Source of the DNA: Marinobacter sp. LQ44
GTDB lineage: Bacteria; Pseudomonadota; Gammaproteobacteria; Pseudomonadales; Oleiphilaceae
Length of the DNA: 64,000 nucleotides
Direction: 5' to 3'
NCBI RefSeq assembly: GCF_001447155.2
Contig: NZ_CP014754.1
Span: 186,001-250,000, forward strand
The position numbers were made by a program, and so were the translations under genes. Below, piece after piece: positions 53,979-62,785 of this stretch. Below the pieces are notes generated by a model. It was not told the DNA's origin. It did no database searches and saw only the letters and a program-made list of their open reading frames with translations. Each line of letters begins with the position of its first letter. Position 1 is the first letter of the stretch.

Positions 53979-54770
53979 ATGACACAAGCAACCGGTAATC
54001 TGGTGCGACAGCGCACAGAGAATGGCATCACCACCGTAACGCTGAGCCATCCGGAGCGGCGAAACAGTCTGTCGATGGCCATGCTGGAGGCATTGTCAGA
54101 TGTTTTTACAGCCATAGAACAGGATTCCGAAACCCGTGTGGTGGTACTAGCTGCCGAGGGGCACGTATTCTGCGCGGGGCATGATCTGCGGGAGATGCGT
54201 TCGCAGTTCGACAGCCATGAATTTCAGCTGGCACTGTTTCAGCAATGTAGCAAGGTAATGCAGCAGATCGTGAACCTGCCGCAGCCGGTGATCGCCAGGG
54301 TGGCCGGGGTAGCCACGGCGGCCGGTTGCCAGTTGGTTGCCAGCTGTGATCTGGCCGTGGCGGAGCAAGGGGCCCGGTTTGCCACTCCCGGCGTGAATAT
54401 TGGCTTGTTCTGTTCCACGCCAATGGTGGCGTTGTCCCGAAACGTTTCCCGCAAGCACGCCATGGAAATGCTGCTGACCGGGGAGATGATTGATGCGCCC
54501 AGGGCGGAAGCCATCGGGCTGGTCAACCGGGTGGTCGCTGCCGACGTTCTGGATGAGACGGTGTACCGAATGGCGGCAACGATTGCCAGTAAGTCCGGGC
54601 ATACCCAGAAAATTGGCAAATCTGCGTTCTATCGCCAACTGGAAATGCCGTTATCGGAAGCCTATGAATACACCGCTGAGGTGATGGCGGCGAACGCCTG
54701 CACGGATGATGCCCGGGAAGGGATCTCGGCCTTTCTGGAAAAGCGCGATCCGGACTGGAAGCACCGATAA
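53979..54770 (+). CDS. Enoyl-CoA hydratase/isomerase family protein (ECHDC3-like)
   Basis: 263 aa. Crotonase fold with oxyanion-hole sequence AAEGHVFCAGHDLREM and AGVATAAGCQLVASCDLAVA. The GHDLREM pattern resembles mammalian ECHDC3. A Glu/Asp catalytic pair at the usual hydratase positions is not evident, so the reaction (hydratase, isomerase or hydrolase) is uncertain. GGGAGGAGCAGG precedes ATG 53979. Confidence 0.9.
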   Translation: MTQATGNLVRQRTENGITTVTLSHPERRNSLSMAMLEALSDVFTAIEQDSETRVVVLAAEGHVFCAGHDLREMRSQFDSHEFQLALFQQCSKVMQQIVNLPQPVIARVAGVATAAGCQLVASCDLAVAEQGARFATPGVNIGLFCSTPMVALSRNVSRKHAMEMLLTGEMIDAPRAEAIGLVNRVVAADVLDETVYRMAATIASKSGHTQKIGKSAFYRQLEMPLSEAYEYTAEVMAANACTDDAREGISAFLEKRDPDWKHR

Positions 54771-54781
54771 CCCTATCCTGC

Positions 54782-55276
54782 CTATGGCTGGCACGCCTCT
54801 GCTGCTGGCCAGAGCAGTTGGTCGCCCGGAGTTATGTTCCGGGCGGCGAAGTACCCCTCGTTCATTTCCACTGCATTCCAGAACGGTTCCCCTGAGGGAT
54901 AAGTGGGGCAGTTCCGGCCTTCGGATGAGGGGCAGGGAGTCATGGTTCGGATGCTCACGATAACGCCCTGTTGATCAAGATACGCGATGTCCAGGGGAAT
55001 CAGGGTCTGGTACATCCAGAACCCATGGTTGGCTGAGCGTTCAGCCTGGTAAGTGAACAACATGCCGGCATCCTCTGGCAGTGTGGCTCTGTTCATCAGC
55101 CCCCGTTGCCGTTGCTTGTCCTTACTGGCCACCTCAAGCACCACTGTATGGTGTTGGCTGTCTGAGAGAAAGCAGGCCTCAAGCGTGGGTAGTGTTTCTG
55201 GCGCGTCAGCCAACCCTGCCGGCGCCCAGCCTGCCGCCACCAGCGTGACGACAGCGGCAATCCGCCACGTGTTCAT
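54782..55276 (-). CDS. DUF192 family exported protein
   Basis: About 164 aa. Signal peptide (about 1-25), then [29 protein letters not shown] and [24 protein letters not shown], the DUF192 signature. ATG 55276 overlaps the permease stop (ATGA). DUF192 has no established function. The overlap with the ABC permease suggests a shared operon. Confidence 0.9.
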   Translation of the reverse strand: MNTWRIAAVVTLVAAGWAPAGLADAPETLPTLEACFLSDSQHHTVVLEVASKDKQRQRGLMNRATLPEDAGMLFTYQAERSANHGFWMYQTLIPLDIAYLDQQGVIVSIRTMTPCPSSEGRNCPTYPSGEPFWNAVEMNEGYFAARNITPGDQLLWPAAEACQP

Positions 55277-56034
55277 GTGCGCAACCGGTAACCGGTTTTG
55301 AAGATCCACCACACGGCGACCATACACAAAGCCAGGAAGACCAGGGTCATACCCACGCTGATCGCCACATGCACATCTGCCACGCCATAGAAGGCCCAGC
55401 GGAAACCGCTGATCAGGTACACCACCGGGTTGAACAGGCTGATGGTTTGCCAGATGTCGGGCAGCATGTCGATGGAGTAGAAGGTGCCGCCCAGGAACAC
55501 CAGAGGCGTGACAATCATCATGGGTACAATCTGCAGTTTTTCAAAACCGTCCGCCCAGATGCCGATGATGAAACCGAACAGGCTGAAGGTAATGGACGTC
55601 AGTACCAGGAACGAGAGCATCCAGAATGGATGCAGAACCGAGTAATCCACGAACAGCCGGGCGGTGGCCAGGATGATAAGGCCGAGGATGACAGCCTTGG
55701 TGGCGGCGGCGCCCACGTAGCCGAGCACAATCTCGAAATACGAGACTGGCGCAGACAGCACCTCATAGATAGTGCCGGAGAACTTGGGCATATAGATACC
55801 GAAGGAGGCGTTGGAAATGCTTTGCATCAAAAGTGACAGCATCACCAGCCCTGGGATGATGTAGGCGCCGTAGTCGATACCGCCGATCTCGCCCATGCGA
55901 GAGCCGATGGCTGAGCCGAACACCACGAAATACAGGCAAGTGGAGATCACCGGCGACAGCACACTCTGCATGACGGTGCGTTTCATGCGCGCCATCTCGA
56001 ACTTGTAGATTGCTTTTACACCGTACAGATTCAT
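55273..56034 (-). CDS. ABC-2 type transporter permease (YadH-like)
   Basis: About 253 aa with six predicted transmembrane helices. [50 protein letters not shown] and the Gly-rich C-terminal segment ([16 protein letters not shown]) are typical of the ABC-2 export family and close to E. coli YadH. ATG 56034 has GGAGAG upstream. Follows its ATPase by 24 bp. Confidence 0.9.
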   Translation of the reverse strand: MNLYGVKAIYKFEMARMKRTVMQSVLSPVISTCLYFVVFGSAIGSRMGEIGGIDYGAYIIPGLVMLSLLMQSISNASFGIYMPKFSGTIYEVLSAPVSYFEIVLGYVGAAATKAVILGLIILATARLFVDYSVLHPFWMLSFLVLTSITFSLFGFIIGIWADGFEKLQIVPMMIVTPLVFLGGTFYSIDMLPDIWQTISLFNPVVYLISGFRWAFYGVADVHVAISVGMTLVFLALCMVAVWWIFKTGYRLRT

Positions 56035-56058
56035 TACGCTCTCCATTCGTACCGGCGG

Positions 56059-56979
56059 CTATTCGTGCACCAGGCCAACAAATATTTCTTCCAGCGAACT
56101 TTCCCGGGTTTGCAGATCCCGGTATTCAATACCCAGATCCCCGAGGGTGCGAAGCAGGCGGGCAACGCCGGCCTGCTGTTGCTGGGCGTCGAAGGTATAG
56201 ATCAACTGGTAGCCGTCATCGGATAACTCGACCGGCTCCAGGGTAAGCTCGCCGGGAATCTTGTCCAGCTTGTTCTGGAGGTGCAGGCGCAACTCTTTCT
56301 TTCCGAGCTTGGACATCAGGCGATCTTTGTCTTCCACCAGGATGATTTCACCCTGGCGTATCACCCCGATGCGGTCCGCCATTTCTTCGGCTTCTTCAAT
56401 GTAATGGGTGGTGAGAATGATGGTGGTGCCGGTCTCACGAAGTTTGCGCACCATTTCCCACATGTCACGGCGCAGTTCCACATCCACCCCGGCTGTGGGC
56501 TCGTCCAGGAACAGGATACGAGGCTCGTGAGACAGCGCCTTGGCAATCATCACCCGTCGTTTCATGCCGCCGGAGAGAGACATGATGCGGTTGTTGCGTT
56601 TGTCCCAGAGTGAAAGATCCTTCAATACCTTTTCGATGTGGGCGGGTTTGGGTGGTTTGCCGAACAGCCCACGGCTGAAAGACACCGCATGCCAGACCGT
56701 CTCAAAGGAATCGGTATTCAGCTCCTGAGGCACCAGGCCGATGGCCTCCCGGGCTTTGCGGTAGTCTTTCACGATATCGTGGCCGGCGGCTTTTACTTCG
56801 CCGTCGCCTTTGTTGACGATGCCGCAGATGATGGAGATCAGGGTGGTTTTGCCGGCACCGTTGGGGCCAAGCAAGGCGAAAATCTCACCGGGGTAGATTT
56901 CGAGGTTGACGTCTTTCAGGGCTTGAAAACCGTCGCCGTAGACCTTGTTCAAGTGCTTTACGGAAATGTCCGGTTGCAC
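56059..56979 (-). CDS. ABC transporter ATP-binding protein (YadG-like)
   Basis: 306 aa. Walker [20 protein letters not shown] signature [15 protein letters not shown], Walker [13 protein letters not shown] and the switch His in [16 protein letters not shown] start at 56979 with AGGAC about 9 nt upstream. With the next gene it forms an ABC-2 exporter like E. coli YadGH; substrate unknown. Confidence 0.94.
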   Translation of the reverse strand: MQPDISVKHLNKVYGDGFQALKDVNLEIYPGEIFALLGPNGAGKTTLISIICGIVNKGDGEVKAAGHDIVKDYRKAREAIGLVPQELNTDSFETVWHAVSFSRGLFGKPPKPAHIEKVLKDLSLWDKRNNRIMSLSGGMKRRVMIAKALSHEPRILFLDEPTAGVDVELRRDMWEMVRKLRETGTTIILTTHYIEEAEEMADRIGVIRQGEIILVEDKDRLMSKLGKKELRLHLQNKLDKIPGELTLEPVELSDDGYQLIYTFDAQQQQAGVARLLRTLGDLGIEYRDLQTRESSLEEIFVGLVHE

Positions 56980-57113
56980 GGGCGTGTCCTGTTTTTTTGA
57001 GTGACTCAGACCAGAAAGCCCGACATTTTCTCATGCTGGCAGCAGTTTAGAAACCTTTGCTATGTCGGGATTTATCCCCATAATGCCCACTTCGGAACAA
57101 CTGGGGGCGGAGA

Positions 57114-57563
57114 ATGGTACGAGCCATCGTGATTGCAGGTTTAGTGGCGGGAGTAATTGTTTTTGCCCTGTTCGGTTCACGCCTGCTCGATACAGCGGCT
57201 GACACCACTGACCATCCCGAGTGCGATCTTCTGGCAGGTGAGTGTGGCTGGACCACCGAGCAGGGGGAATGGCAAGTGAGGTTGCAGGAGGCAGAAGAGG
57301 GCGCCCAAGGCATGGAATATGTTCTTCAGGTTTCCGTCCCGAAGGCACCTGACCGTTTTCTGGCTGTCCTGAAAGGCCAGTCGATGTACATGGGGGAGTA
57401 TCCGGTGCCACTGGTACGGGAAGCTCCGCTTGAGTACCAGGCGAGGTTTGCCGCACCGTTCTGCACAACCGGCGCCGATATGATCTGGCGAATCGATTTT
57501 CAGGATGGTCAGGAAAGAATGGAAAATGTGCCCTGGACACTGGTGTTCAAAGCGCAAAAATAG
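57114..57563 (+). CDS. Hypothetical protein with N-terminal membrane anchor (149 aa)
   Basis: Transmembrane helix or signal anchor (about 3-21), then a beta-rich soluble domain with conserved-looking cysteines (HPECDLLAGECGW; APFCTTG) and tryptophans. ATG follows GGGGGCGGAG. Family not recognised; most likely periplasmic. Confidence 0.7.
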   Translation: MVRAIVIAGLVAGVIVFALFGSRLLDTAADTTDHPECDLLAGECGWTTEQGEWQVRLQEAEEGAQGMEYVLQVSVPKAPDRFLAVLKGQSMYMGEYPVPLVREAPLEYQARFAAPFCTTGADMIWRIDFQDGQERMENVPWTLVFKAQK

Positions 57564-57603
57564 TTAAATTCTGCAAAATTACAGTTATTTCCAGGGAATA
57601 GTG

Positions 57604-57900
57604 ATGGATTACGGGGAAAGTGTTCAGAAGGTTCTACTGCGCAAGATTACGAAAGCCGAGCAGGACCTGTTACAGCTTAAACTGGATTACTGCCGGTTTG
57701 TTTTTGGCTTGTCTCATCGCGCCCGGGTAACCGCCAAGGGTAAAACCTGGCTTGTGCGCTCAGTAGACGTGCAGTCCATGACCTACACAGACGATGGCAC
57801 GTTCACCAAGCCGACTGTCAGCGGCACTCCTGAAGAAGATGATACCGGGCGGGAGGTCGTTACCCTCGGCACCGATTGGGAATTGGCAACGGTCAAATAA
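57604..57900 (+). CDS. Hypothetical cytoplasmic protein (98 aa)
   Basis: Amphipathic N-terminal helix (QKVLLRKITKAEQDLLQLKLDYCRFVFGL) followed by a small beta domain (RARVTAKGKTWLVRSVDVQ). AGGGA precedes the GTG-ATG pair; the ATG at 57604 is preferred. Not recognised. It lies 40 bp after the 149-aa gene and overlaps the end of the opposite-strand gene by 8 bp. Confidence 0.6.
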   Translation: MDYGESVQKVLLRKITKAEQDLLQLKLDYCRFVFGLSHRARVTAKGKTWLVRSVDVQSMTYTDDGTFTKPTVSGTPEEDDTGREVVTLGTDWELATVK

Positions 57901-58498
57901 ACGCGTTGCCGGTCACCACCTCATAGAGGCTGAACGCCGGTGGTACGAACTGATGCTCCGCCCAGAACTCTGCTCCTTCCAAACCTGCACGATAACAGGC
58001 CAGCAGTTCGCAGCTTGAGGTAAGGGTGGCGATGGCCTGAACGGCCGCTGGCTGACGAATCCCGGTTTTCCGATGCACAATTCTGGCAACCAGCCCTGCA
58101 AGCGTGTCGTTATGGCGATTGGTACGTGGACTGAGAGCGCAGGCGGCGCCGTACAGCCAGGCAGCCATGTAGGCGCGCACCACCTCTGGAGCCTCTGTTA
58201 GCGCAAGTCCTTTGACCCGGCAGTCACGCTCTTGCAGTGCGGCCAGGATATGCAACTTGGTAAACAGTTCCGTTTTGTCGGAAGACTCCACTGATGGTGA
58301 TTCCGACTTCGGCCGGGCAGGGTGTTCCGGGGCGGGCGATGGAGTAAACGGTGCTCCCTCAATACCGCCACCATTTCCGATAACGCCACCCTGAACCAGG
58401 GATTCCTGCCGAATGAGCGAAAACATTCGCAATCCCAGCAACGCCATCAAAATTACGAGCCCAACTTGGGTAATAACGACCAGTCCATTGACCATCAT
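57893..58498 (-). CDS. Hypothetical membrane protein (201 aa)
   Basis: An N-terminal transmembrane helix (about 4-26), a low-complexity Pro/Ser linker (about 35-75), then a helical domain (FTKLHILAALQERDCRVKG... AYMAAWLYGAACALSPRTNRHNDTLAGLVARIVHRKTG). Conserved family not known. Separated by about 140 bp from the transporter genes on the same strand. Confidence 0.65.
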   Translation of the reverse strand: MMVNGLVVITQVGLVILMALLGLRMFSLIRQESLVQGGVIGNGGGIEGAPFTPSPAPEHPARPKSESPSVESSDKTELFTKLHILAALQERDCRVKGLALTEAPEVVRAYMAAWLYGAACALSPRTNRHNDTLAGLVARIVHRKTGIRQPAAVQAIATLTSSCELLACYRAGLEGAEFWAEHQFVPPAFSLYEVVTGNAFI

Positions 58499-58641
58499 GG
58501 GTGTGCCTGCCTTTCAAACATTCGGTTAACTGCTGATGCTGCAAATTGTAACAGTGTGTAACTGAATGGCGAGCCAACTGGCCAGCAGAATGGATAAAAG
58601 CTCGTGACATACTCTGAAATTGTGAACGGTATCCCAGCGCT

Positions 58642-60108
58642 TTAGCAGGTGGGCATGGTTTGCAGTGCCAGTTTGCGACGTATGTAACGGCCGAGGATAT
58701 CGACGCCAATGTTCAGCAAGGCCGTGATCAGAATGAGGATCATGGCGCGGTCAAACTGAATGTTCTGGATGGCGGAATCCACATAGAATCCCAGGGTGTA
58801 GATACCCAGAATGCCCAGAATCGCGGTTTCCCGCATGATGATTTCCCACCGGTAGAACAGAAACGCCAGGAACGATCGATAAACCCGGGGCACCAGTTCC
58901 CAGCTGTAGCGGGCGAAACCCTGTGGGGCGTCCGGGCGCAGGTGGATGGTGTTGGTCTGGCGGCCAATCAGGTGCCCGATGATGCCGCCGTTATGCAGCG
59001 CCAGGGCCACCACGGCTGGCAACATGGATGGCCCCCACAGCTGCAGCAGGATGTAAGCCAGAATGTATTCCGGGGTGGAACGGGCGATCACCAGGAACAC
59101 GTGGCCGGAGGTGCGGCGCACCGGCCCGCCAAAGTGTTTCGAGATCAGCGGGAATGCCAGTAGCGACAGGATACCGGTGGCCACCAGGGCGATCTGGGTG
59201 AGTATCACCGTGTTCCATATTCCAGGCAAGGCCTCGCTGACCATTACATCACCCAGCCAGCTGGAGAAAGCCGCCAGGCCTTCGCCATTGCGCAGGGGGG
59301 CCGGCACTATGTCTTCGGTAAAGAAACGCTCTACATTACCCCAGACAATCGGAAAGCCTTCTCCCAGAAAGAACGGGGCGGCCAGTATATAGACAGGCAG
59401 CACTTTGGGCCTTACCCAGAGCGGCATGGTAGCGATCAAAACGTAAAACAGAATAAGCATCGCCCCGGCATCGGAATACATACCCTGGGAGAAGGATGAC
59501 TCAAGATAGAAGCCAAGGGTAGGCAGCCCAACAAACCCGAGGATCGCGGAAGACCGCAATCCGCATTCAAGGCGATAAGCTGTGTAGGTGCGCAACTGAA
59601 CCCAGCAGTCCGGTATCCGGGCGTACAGGAATGCGGCCACGGCATGGGTACCATTAGGCAGGAGCTGCGCCGGTTCCGGGTCAGACTCATCGAGTATTTC
59701 TGAATACACCTTGGCAAAGATGCCGGAGTAGGGAATGGCAATCGCCAATACCCCGGTCAGCGGATGAAAGCCAAAGAACTGCAGGAAGATCAGCGCCCAG
59801 AACAGTTCATGGATTGCCCGGATGAACGCGCAGAAAATCCGCACTGGCATAAAACGATACAAAAGCGCCAGCAGAAAGCCGAAAAAGCTTCCAAGAGTGA
59901 CGCCTACAAAACCAAAGGCAACGGTGCGCAGCAGCGCGGTTAACAGGCCTTCGGTACTGAAAAAATTGGGCGTAACCACACCCAGAAAGAACTGCCCCAG
60001 GTCCCGCCATGGGTTGGCGGTGGTAATGGCAATGTCGGCAACCAGCAGACCTGCCAGGGCGATGGCAAGAAACAGAAAGCTGGCGCGAACGGTGGGGTAC
60101 GAGAACAT
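58642..60108 (-). CDS. Fused PhnE-like ABC permease of the candidate selenium transporter
   Basis: 488 aa, two permease domains in one chain, each with several transmembrane helices and a PhnE/binding-protein-dependent core. First half: TALLRTVAFGFVGVTLGSFFGFLLALL, AIHELFWALIFLQFFG, SAILGFVGLPTLGFYLESS. Second half repeats the pattern (VILTQIALVATGILSLL, RTSGHVFLVIARSTPEYILAYILLQLWG, ETAILGILGIYTLGFYVDS). Normal PhnE has one such unit and acts as a dimer. It is last of the three-gene unit, 21 bp after the ATPase gene. Proximity to senB and selD suggests selenium-oxyanion import rather than phosphonate. Confidence 0.85.
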   Translation of the reverse strand: MFSYPTVRASFLFLAIALAGLLVADIAITTANPWRDLGQFFLGVVTPNFFSTEGLLTALLRTVAFGFVGVTLGSFFGFLLALLYRFMPVRIFCAFIRAIHELFWALIFLQFFGFHPLTGVLAIAIPYSGIFAKVYSEILDESDPEPAQLLPNGTHAVAAFLYARIPDCWVQLRTYTAYRLECGLRSSAILGFVGLPTLGFYLESSFSQGMYSDAGAMLILFYVLIATMPLWVRPKVLPVYILAAPFFLGEGFPIVWGNVERFFTEDIVPAPLRNGEGLAAFSSWLGDVMVSEALPGIWNTVILTQIALVATGILSLLAFPLISKHFGGPVRRTSGHVFLVIARSTPEYILAYILLQLWGPSMLPAVVALALHNGGIIGHLIGRQTNTIHLRPDAPQGFARYSWELVPRVYRSFLAFLFYRWEIIMRETAILGILGIYTLGFYVDSAIQNIQFDRAMILILITALLNIGVDILGRYIRRKLALQTMPTC

Positions 60109-60129
60109 GTGGGGTGCCGGCGCTGCCTG

Positions 60130-60780
60130 TCAGTAAAGCGTCATGATATCAGACGCGTTCAATTTGCTGGCCGGTTGGTCCAGTGCTACCTGACCATCCT
60201 GAATACCCACTATCCGATTGCAGTAAGCAAGTGCCATATCCACATCGTGGAGTGCGATCACACTGGTGTTGAAGCGATCGATCAACGCATTCATAACCAG
60301 GTGAGCCATGGGGCCATCCAAAGCGGAAATGGGTTCATCGGCGAGCAATATCGGAGCATGCCGGTACAGGGCTCTGGCAATGGCAACCCGCTGGCGCTGG
60401 CCGCCAGAGAGCGAGGCCGTGGGGGCCCACTGCTTTTCAGCAATACCGAGCTGATTCAACAGTTCGCTGATGATGGCTCGGTCCTTGCGGAACGGCCGTA
60501 GCAGAGTGAGGGTGTTGTACCACAGCGGGTGTTGGTCCAATTGGCCCATAAACACATTGTGAAACACCGGCAGCGCATTGACCAGCCCAAGCCCTTGGGG
60601 CACCAGGGAGGCGTCACGGGTCAAACGTTCATACAGCAGTTTGATCAAGGTGGACTTGCCGGCACCGCTCTTGCCCACCAGGGCGACATGCTCTCCCTCA
60701 TTTACCTTCAGAGACAGCGGGCCTATCACCCGCTTGTCTCCAAAACTTGCACTTAGCTGATCAAATGAAAAGCCTGACAT
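60130..60780 (-). CDS. PhnC-like ABC transporter ATP-binding protein
   Basis: 216 aa. Walker A LVGKSGAGKSTLIKLLYERL, a PhnC-like Q-loop region (LVPQGLGLVNALPVFHNVFMGQL), signature LSGGQRQRVAIARAL, Walker B LLADEPISALD and switch His in IALHDVDMALAY. ATG 60780 overlaps the end of the binding-protein gene. Energises the fused permease. Confidence 0.9.
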   Translation of the reverse strand: MSGFSFDQLSASFGDKRVIGPLSLKVNEGEHVALVGKSGAGKSTLIKLLYERLTRDASLVPQGLGLVNALPVFHNVFMGQLDQHPLWYNTLTLLRPFRKDRAIISELLNQLGIAEKQWAPTASLSGGQRQRVAIARALYRHAPILLADEPISALDGPMAHLVMNALIDRFNTSVIALHDVDMALAYCNRIVGIQDGQVALDQPASKLNASDIMTLY

Positions 60781-61649
60781 CAATCGATGATTCCAATGTC
60801 TTTGGCAACGCTGCGAATGGGCTCATAATCGTCGTTGGAGGCGGGAATAAAGCCTTCACGGGGGAAGCTCTCCAGTAGCGCGGGGTCGTCCAGATCAAGC
60901 AGGGCCTTGCGAACCCTGTCCTTGAAGCCTTCTCCAAAACGGGCATCAACATCGCCACGGATCGTCCACTGGTAGTTGGGGAAGCCAGGGGTTTTCCAGA
61001 TAATCCGGACGTCATCTGTGTTGACGTTGCCGTCCTCCAGTTCCTTCTCCCAAACTTTGTAGTTAAGGGCACCCACTTCATAGGTGCCGGATTCGACCAG
61101 CCTTAATGTGCGGGTATGGTTGCCGCTATAGCCAACACGGCTGAACACAGTTTCCGGCGCTTCGCCGAAACGCTGGCGAATGTGGTACTCGGGAATCAGG
61201 CGGCCGGAAGTCGAACCCTTGGAGCCAAACGTGAAAGTTTTGCCGCGAACGCCCTCGGGCAATTCGTCACCGCGCTCAAGACCGGTGCTCTTGTGGGCGA
61301 TGAAGTAGTTGTAAAACGCCTGGTCTTCAACGCCCTGAGCCAGGGCTTCTGAGCCTGGAACCAATGCCCGGGCCTGAACACCCGACAACCCGCCAAACCA
61401 GGCCAGCTGTACCTGGTTGTTGCGGAACGCTGAGATGGCGGCGGCGTAGGACTTAACCGGAATATAGCGTACATCTACCTCCAGTTGCTCCGACAGGTAA
61501 TCCGCAATGCCGCGGAATCGCTCCACGAGTTTGGTTTCGTCCTCATCGGGAATCGCGGTAAAGACAAATGTTTGTGCAGACACAGTGCCGGAGGCAAGCA
61601 GGATCAGGAAACCGGAAACAAGCCATTTCCGTATTTGCTTGGTGATCAT
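60780..61649 (-). CDS. PhnD-like substrate-binding protein, candidate selenium oxyanion binder
   Basis: 289 aa. Signal peptide (about 1-25, cleavage after SAQ/VSA), then a PhnD-type fold: FVFTAIPDEDETKLVERFRGIADYLSEQLEVDVRYIPVKSY, NNQVQLAWFGGLSGVQAR, FTFGSKGSTSGRLIPEYHIRQRFG. Similar proteins beside selD/senB are annotated as putative selenate-binding. The window contains no phn C-P lyase genes, which supports a non-phosphonate ligand. The ligand is inferred from context. AAGGAA precedes the ATG. Confidence 0.85.
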   Translation of the reverse strand: MITKQIRKWLVSGFLILLASGTVSAQTFVFTAIPDEDETKLVERFRGIADYLSEQLEVDVRYIPVKSYAAAISAFRNNQVQLAWFGGLSGVQARALVPGSEALAQGVEDQAFYNYFIAHKSTGLERGDELPEGVRGKTFTFGSKGSTSGRLIPEYHIRQRFGEAPETVFSRVGYSGNHTRTLRLVESGTYEVGALNYKVWEKELEDGNVNTDDVRIIWKTPGFPNYQWTIRGDVDARFGEGFKDRVRKALLDLDDPALLESFPREGFIPASNDDYEPIRSVAKDIGIID

Positions 61650-61804
61650 AATCTTTCCTTCTCAAAGAGGGTGATGATGTTGCAGTGGAATGCTACCTGC
61701 AGAGGATAACGTGATTACGGTCAAGTCTGAACCGATATACGGTAGAACTCTTTACCTGGAGCATCCCGGGCGACAGAATTGTACGAAAACTTCCTGGCAG
61801 GCCT
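61650..61804. promoter_or_regulatory. Divergent control region between the ABC importer and senB
   Basis: 155 bp containing the promoters of both units. AT content rises toward senB. No clear operator, riboswitch or SECIS-like element is seen. Confidence 0.4.
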
Positions 61805-62785
61805 ATGAATATTAGCATTCTTACCCCGGCGGGGCCGGACTCAAAAGCGGGGAACCGCGCAACCGCCTTGCGATGGCAGCAGTTGCTGGAGCAGGCTGGC
61901 CATCAGGTAACGGTGGTGACCGGTTATGATGGAGAGCCAACAGAATTGCTGATAGCCCTGCATGCCTGGCGAAGTGCAGACGCGATCCAACAGTTCCACA
62001 CCGAATGGCCTGAAAAGCCACTGATCGTCGCCCTGACCGGCACCGACATCTATCACCATCAGTACGAATACCCGGAACCAACCCATGCCTCTATGGCAGC
62101 GGCATCGGTATTGATTGGCTTGCATGATCTTGTTGCCCAGGACATTCCTGAAACCTTCCGGCACAAGCTGCTGACCTTGCGGCAGTCCGCAGCCAAGCCT
62201 GCGGTTCGCGGTGGGTCCCGGTCAGAGCCCGGGCAGTTCAATATCTGCGTTATCGGGCACTTGCGGGCTGAGAAGGATTCCCTGCGAGCTGCCTGGGCCA
62301 GCCGGCTATTACCGGAGGAGTCTGCCATCATTGTGTCCTGTGCCGGAAAGCCTCACAACGATGAGTGGCGGGAACGGGCATTGAGCGAAAGCAAGGATAA
62401 CCCCCGTTTCCACTGGCTGGGAGAACTGGACAAAGCACAGCTGGAAAACCTGATGGCGGTGAGCAGCCTGATGGTGATCAGTTCTGTGATGGAGGGTGGC
62501 GCCAATGTAGTGTCTGAAGCCTGCAGGGCAGGGTTGCCGATTCTGGCTTCGGATATTCCGGGTAACCGTGGTCTGCTGGGTGAGCACTACCCCGGGTATT
62601 ATCCGGTCAAGGATGAGGTCGCGCTGGCCCGGCTGATGCGCAAGGCCGAAACCGAACCGGAATTTCTGGCACAACTGACGGCCTGCGTGAATGAGCTGGC
62701 AGAAACCTTTACCCCGGAGCGCGAACGCCAGAGCCTGGAACAGGCCGTGGCGCTGGCGCTCGCTGCGGTTAATCCCGCAGGGTAA
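61805..62785 (+). CDS. senB: Selenosugar synthase SenB (TIGR04348-type glycosyltransferase)
   Basis: 326 aa. Matches the SenB family throughout: GNRATALRWQQLLEQAGHQV, LIALHAWRSADAIQQF, LIVALTGTDIYHH, LRQSA, CVIGHLRAEKDSLRAAWASRLLP, WLGELDKAQL, SSVMEGGANVVSEACRAGLPILASDIPGNRGLLGEHYPGYYPV. SenB joins selenophosphate with a UDP-sugar to make a selenosugar; in characterised systems SenA then attaches it to hercynine for selenoneine. selD, which makes selenophosphate, is adjacent and convergent, overlapping senB by 17 bp. SenA is not in the window. Confidence 0.87.
   Translation: MNISILTPAGPDSKAGNRATALRWQQLLEQAGHQVTVVTGYDGEPTELLIALHAWRSADAIQQFHTEWPEKPLIVALTGTDIYHHQYEYPEPTHASMAAASVLIGLHDLVAQDIPETFRHKLLTLRQSAAKPAVRGGSRSEPGQFNICVIGHLRAEKDSLRAAWASRLLPEESAIIVSCAGKPHNDEWRERALSESKDNPRFHWLGELDKAQLENLMAVSSLMVISSVMEGGANVVSEACRAGLPILASDIPGNRGLLGEHYPGYYPVKDEVALARLMRKAETEPEFLAQLTACVNELAETFTPERERQSLEQAVALALAAVNPAG

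Noticed and set aside
58642..61649. Phosphonate uptake operon (phnCDE)
   Set aside because: The transporter is PhnCDE-like, but no C-P lyase or phosphonatase gene is present and the neighbours are senB and selD, so a selenium substrate is preferred. This remains inference.
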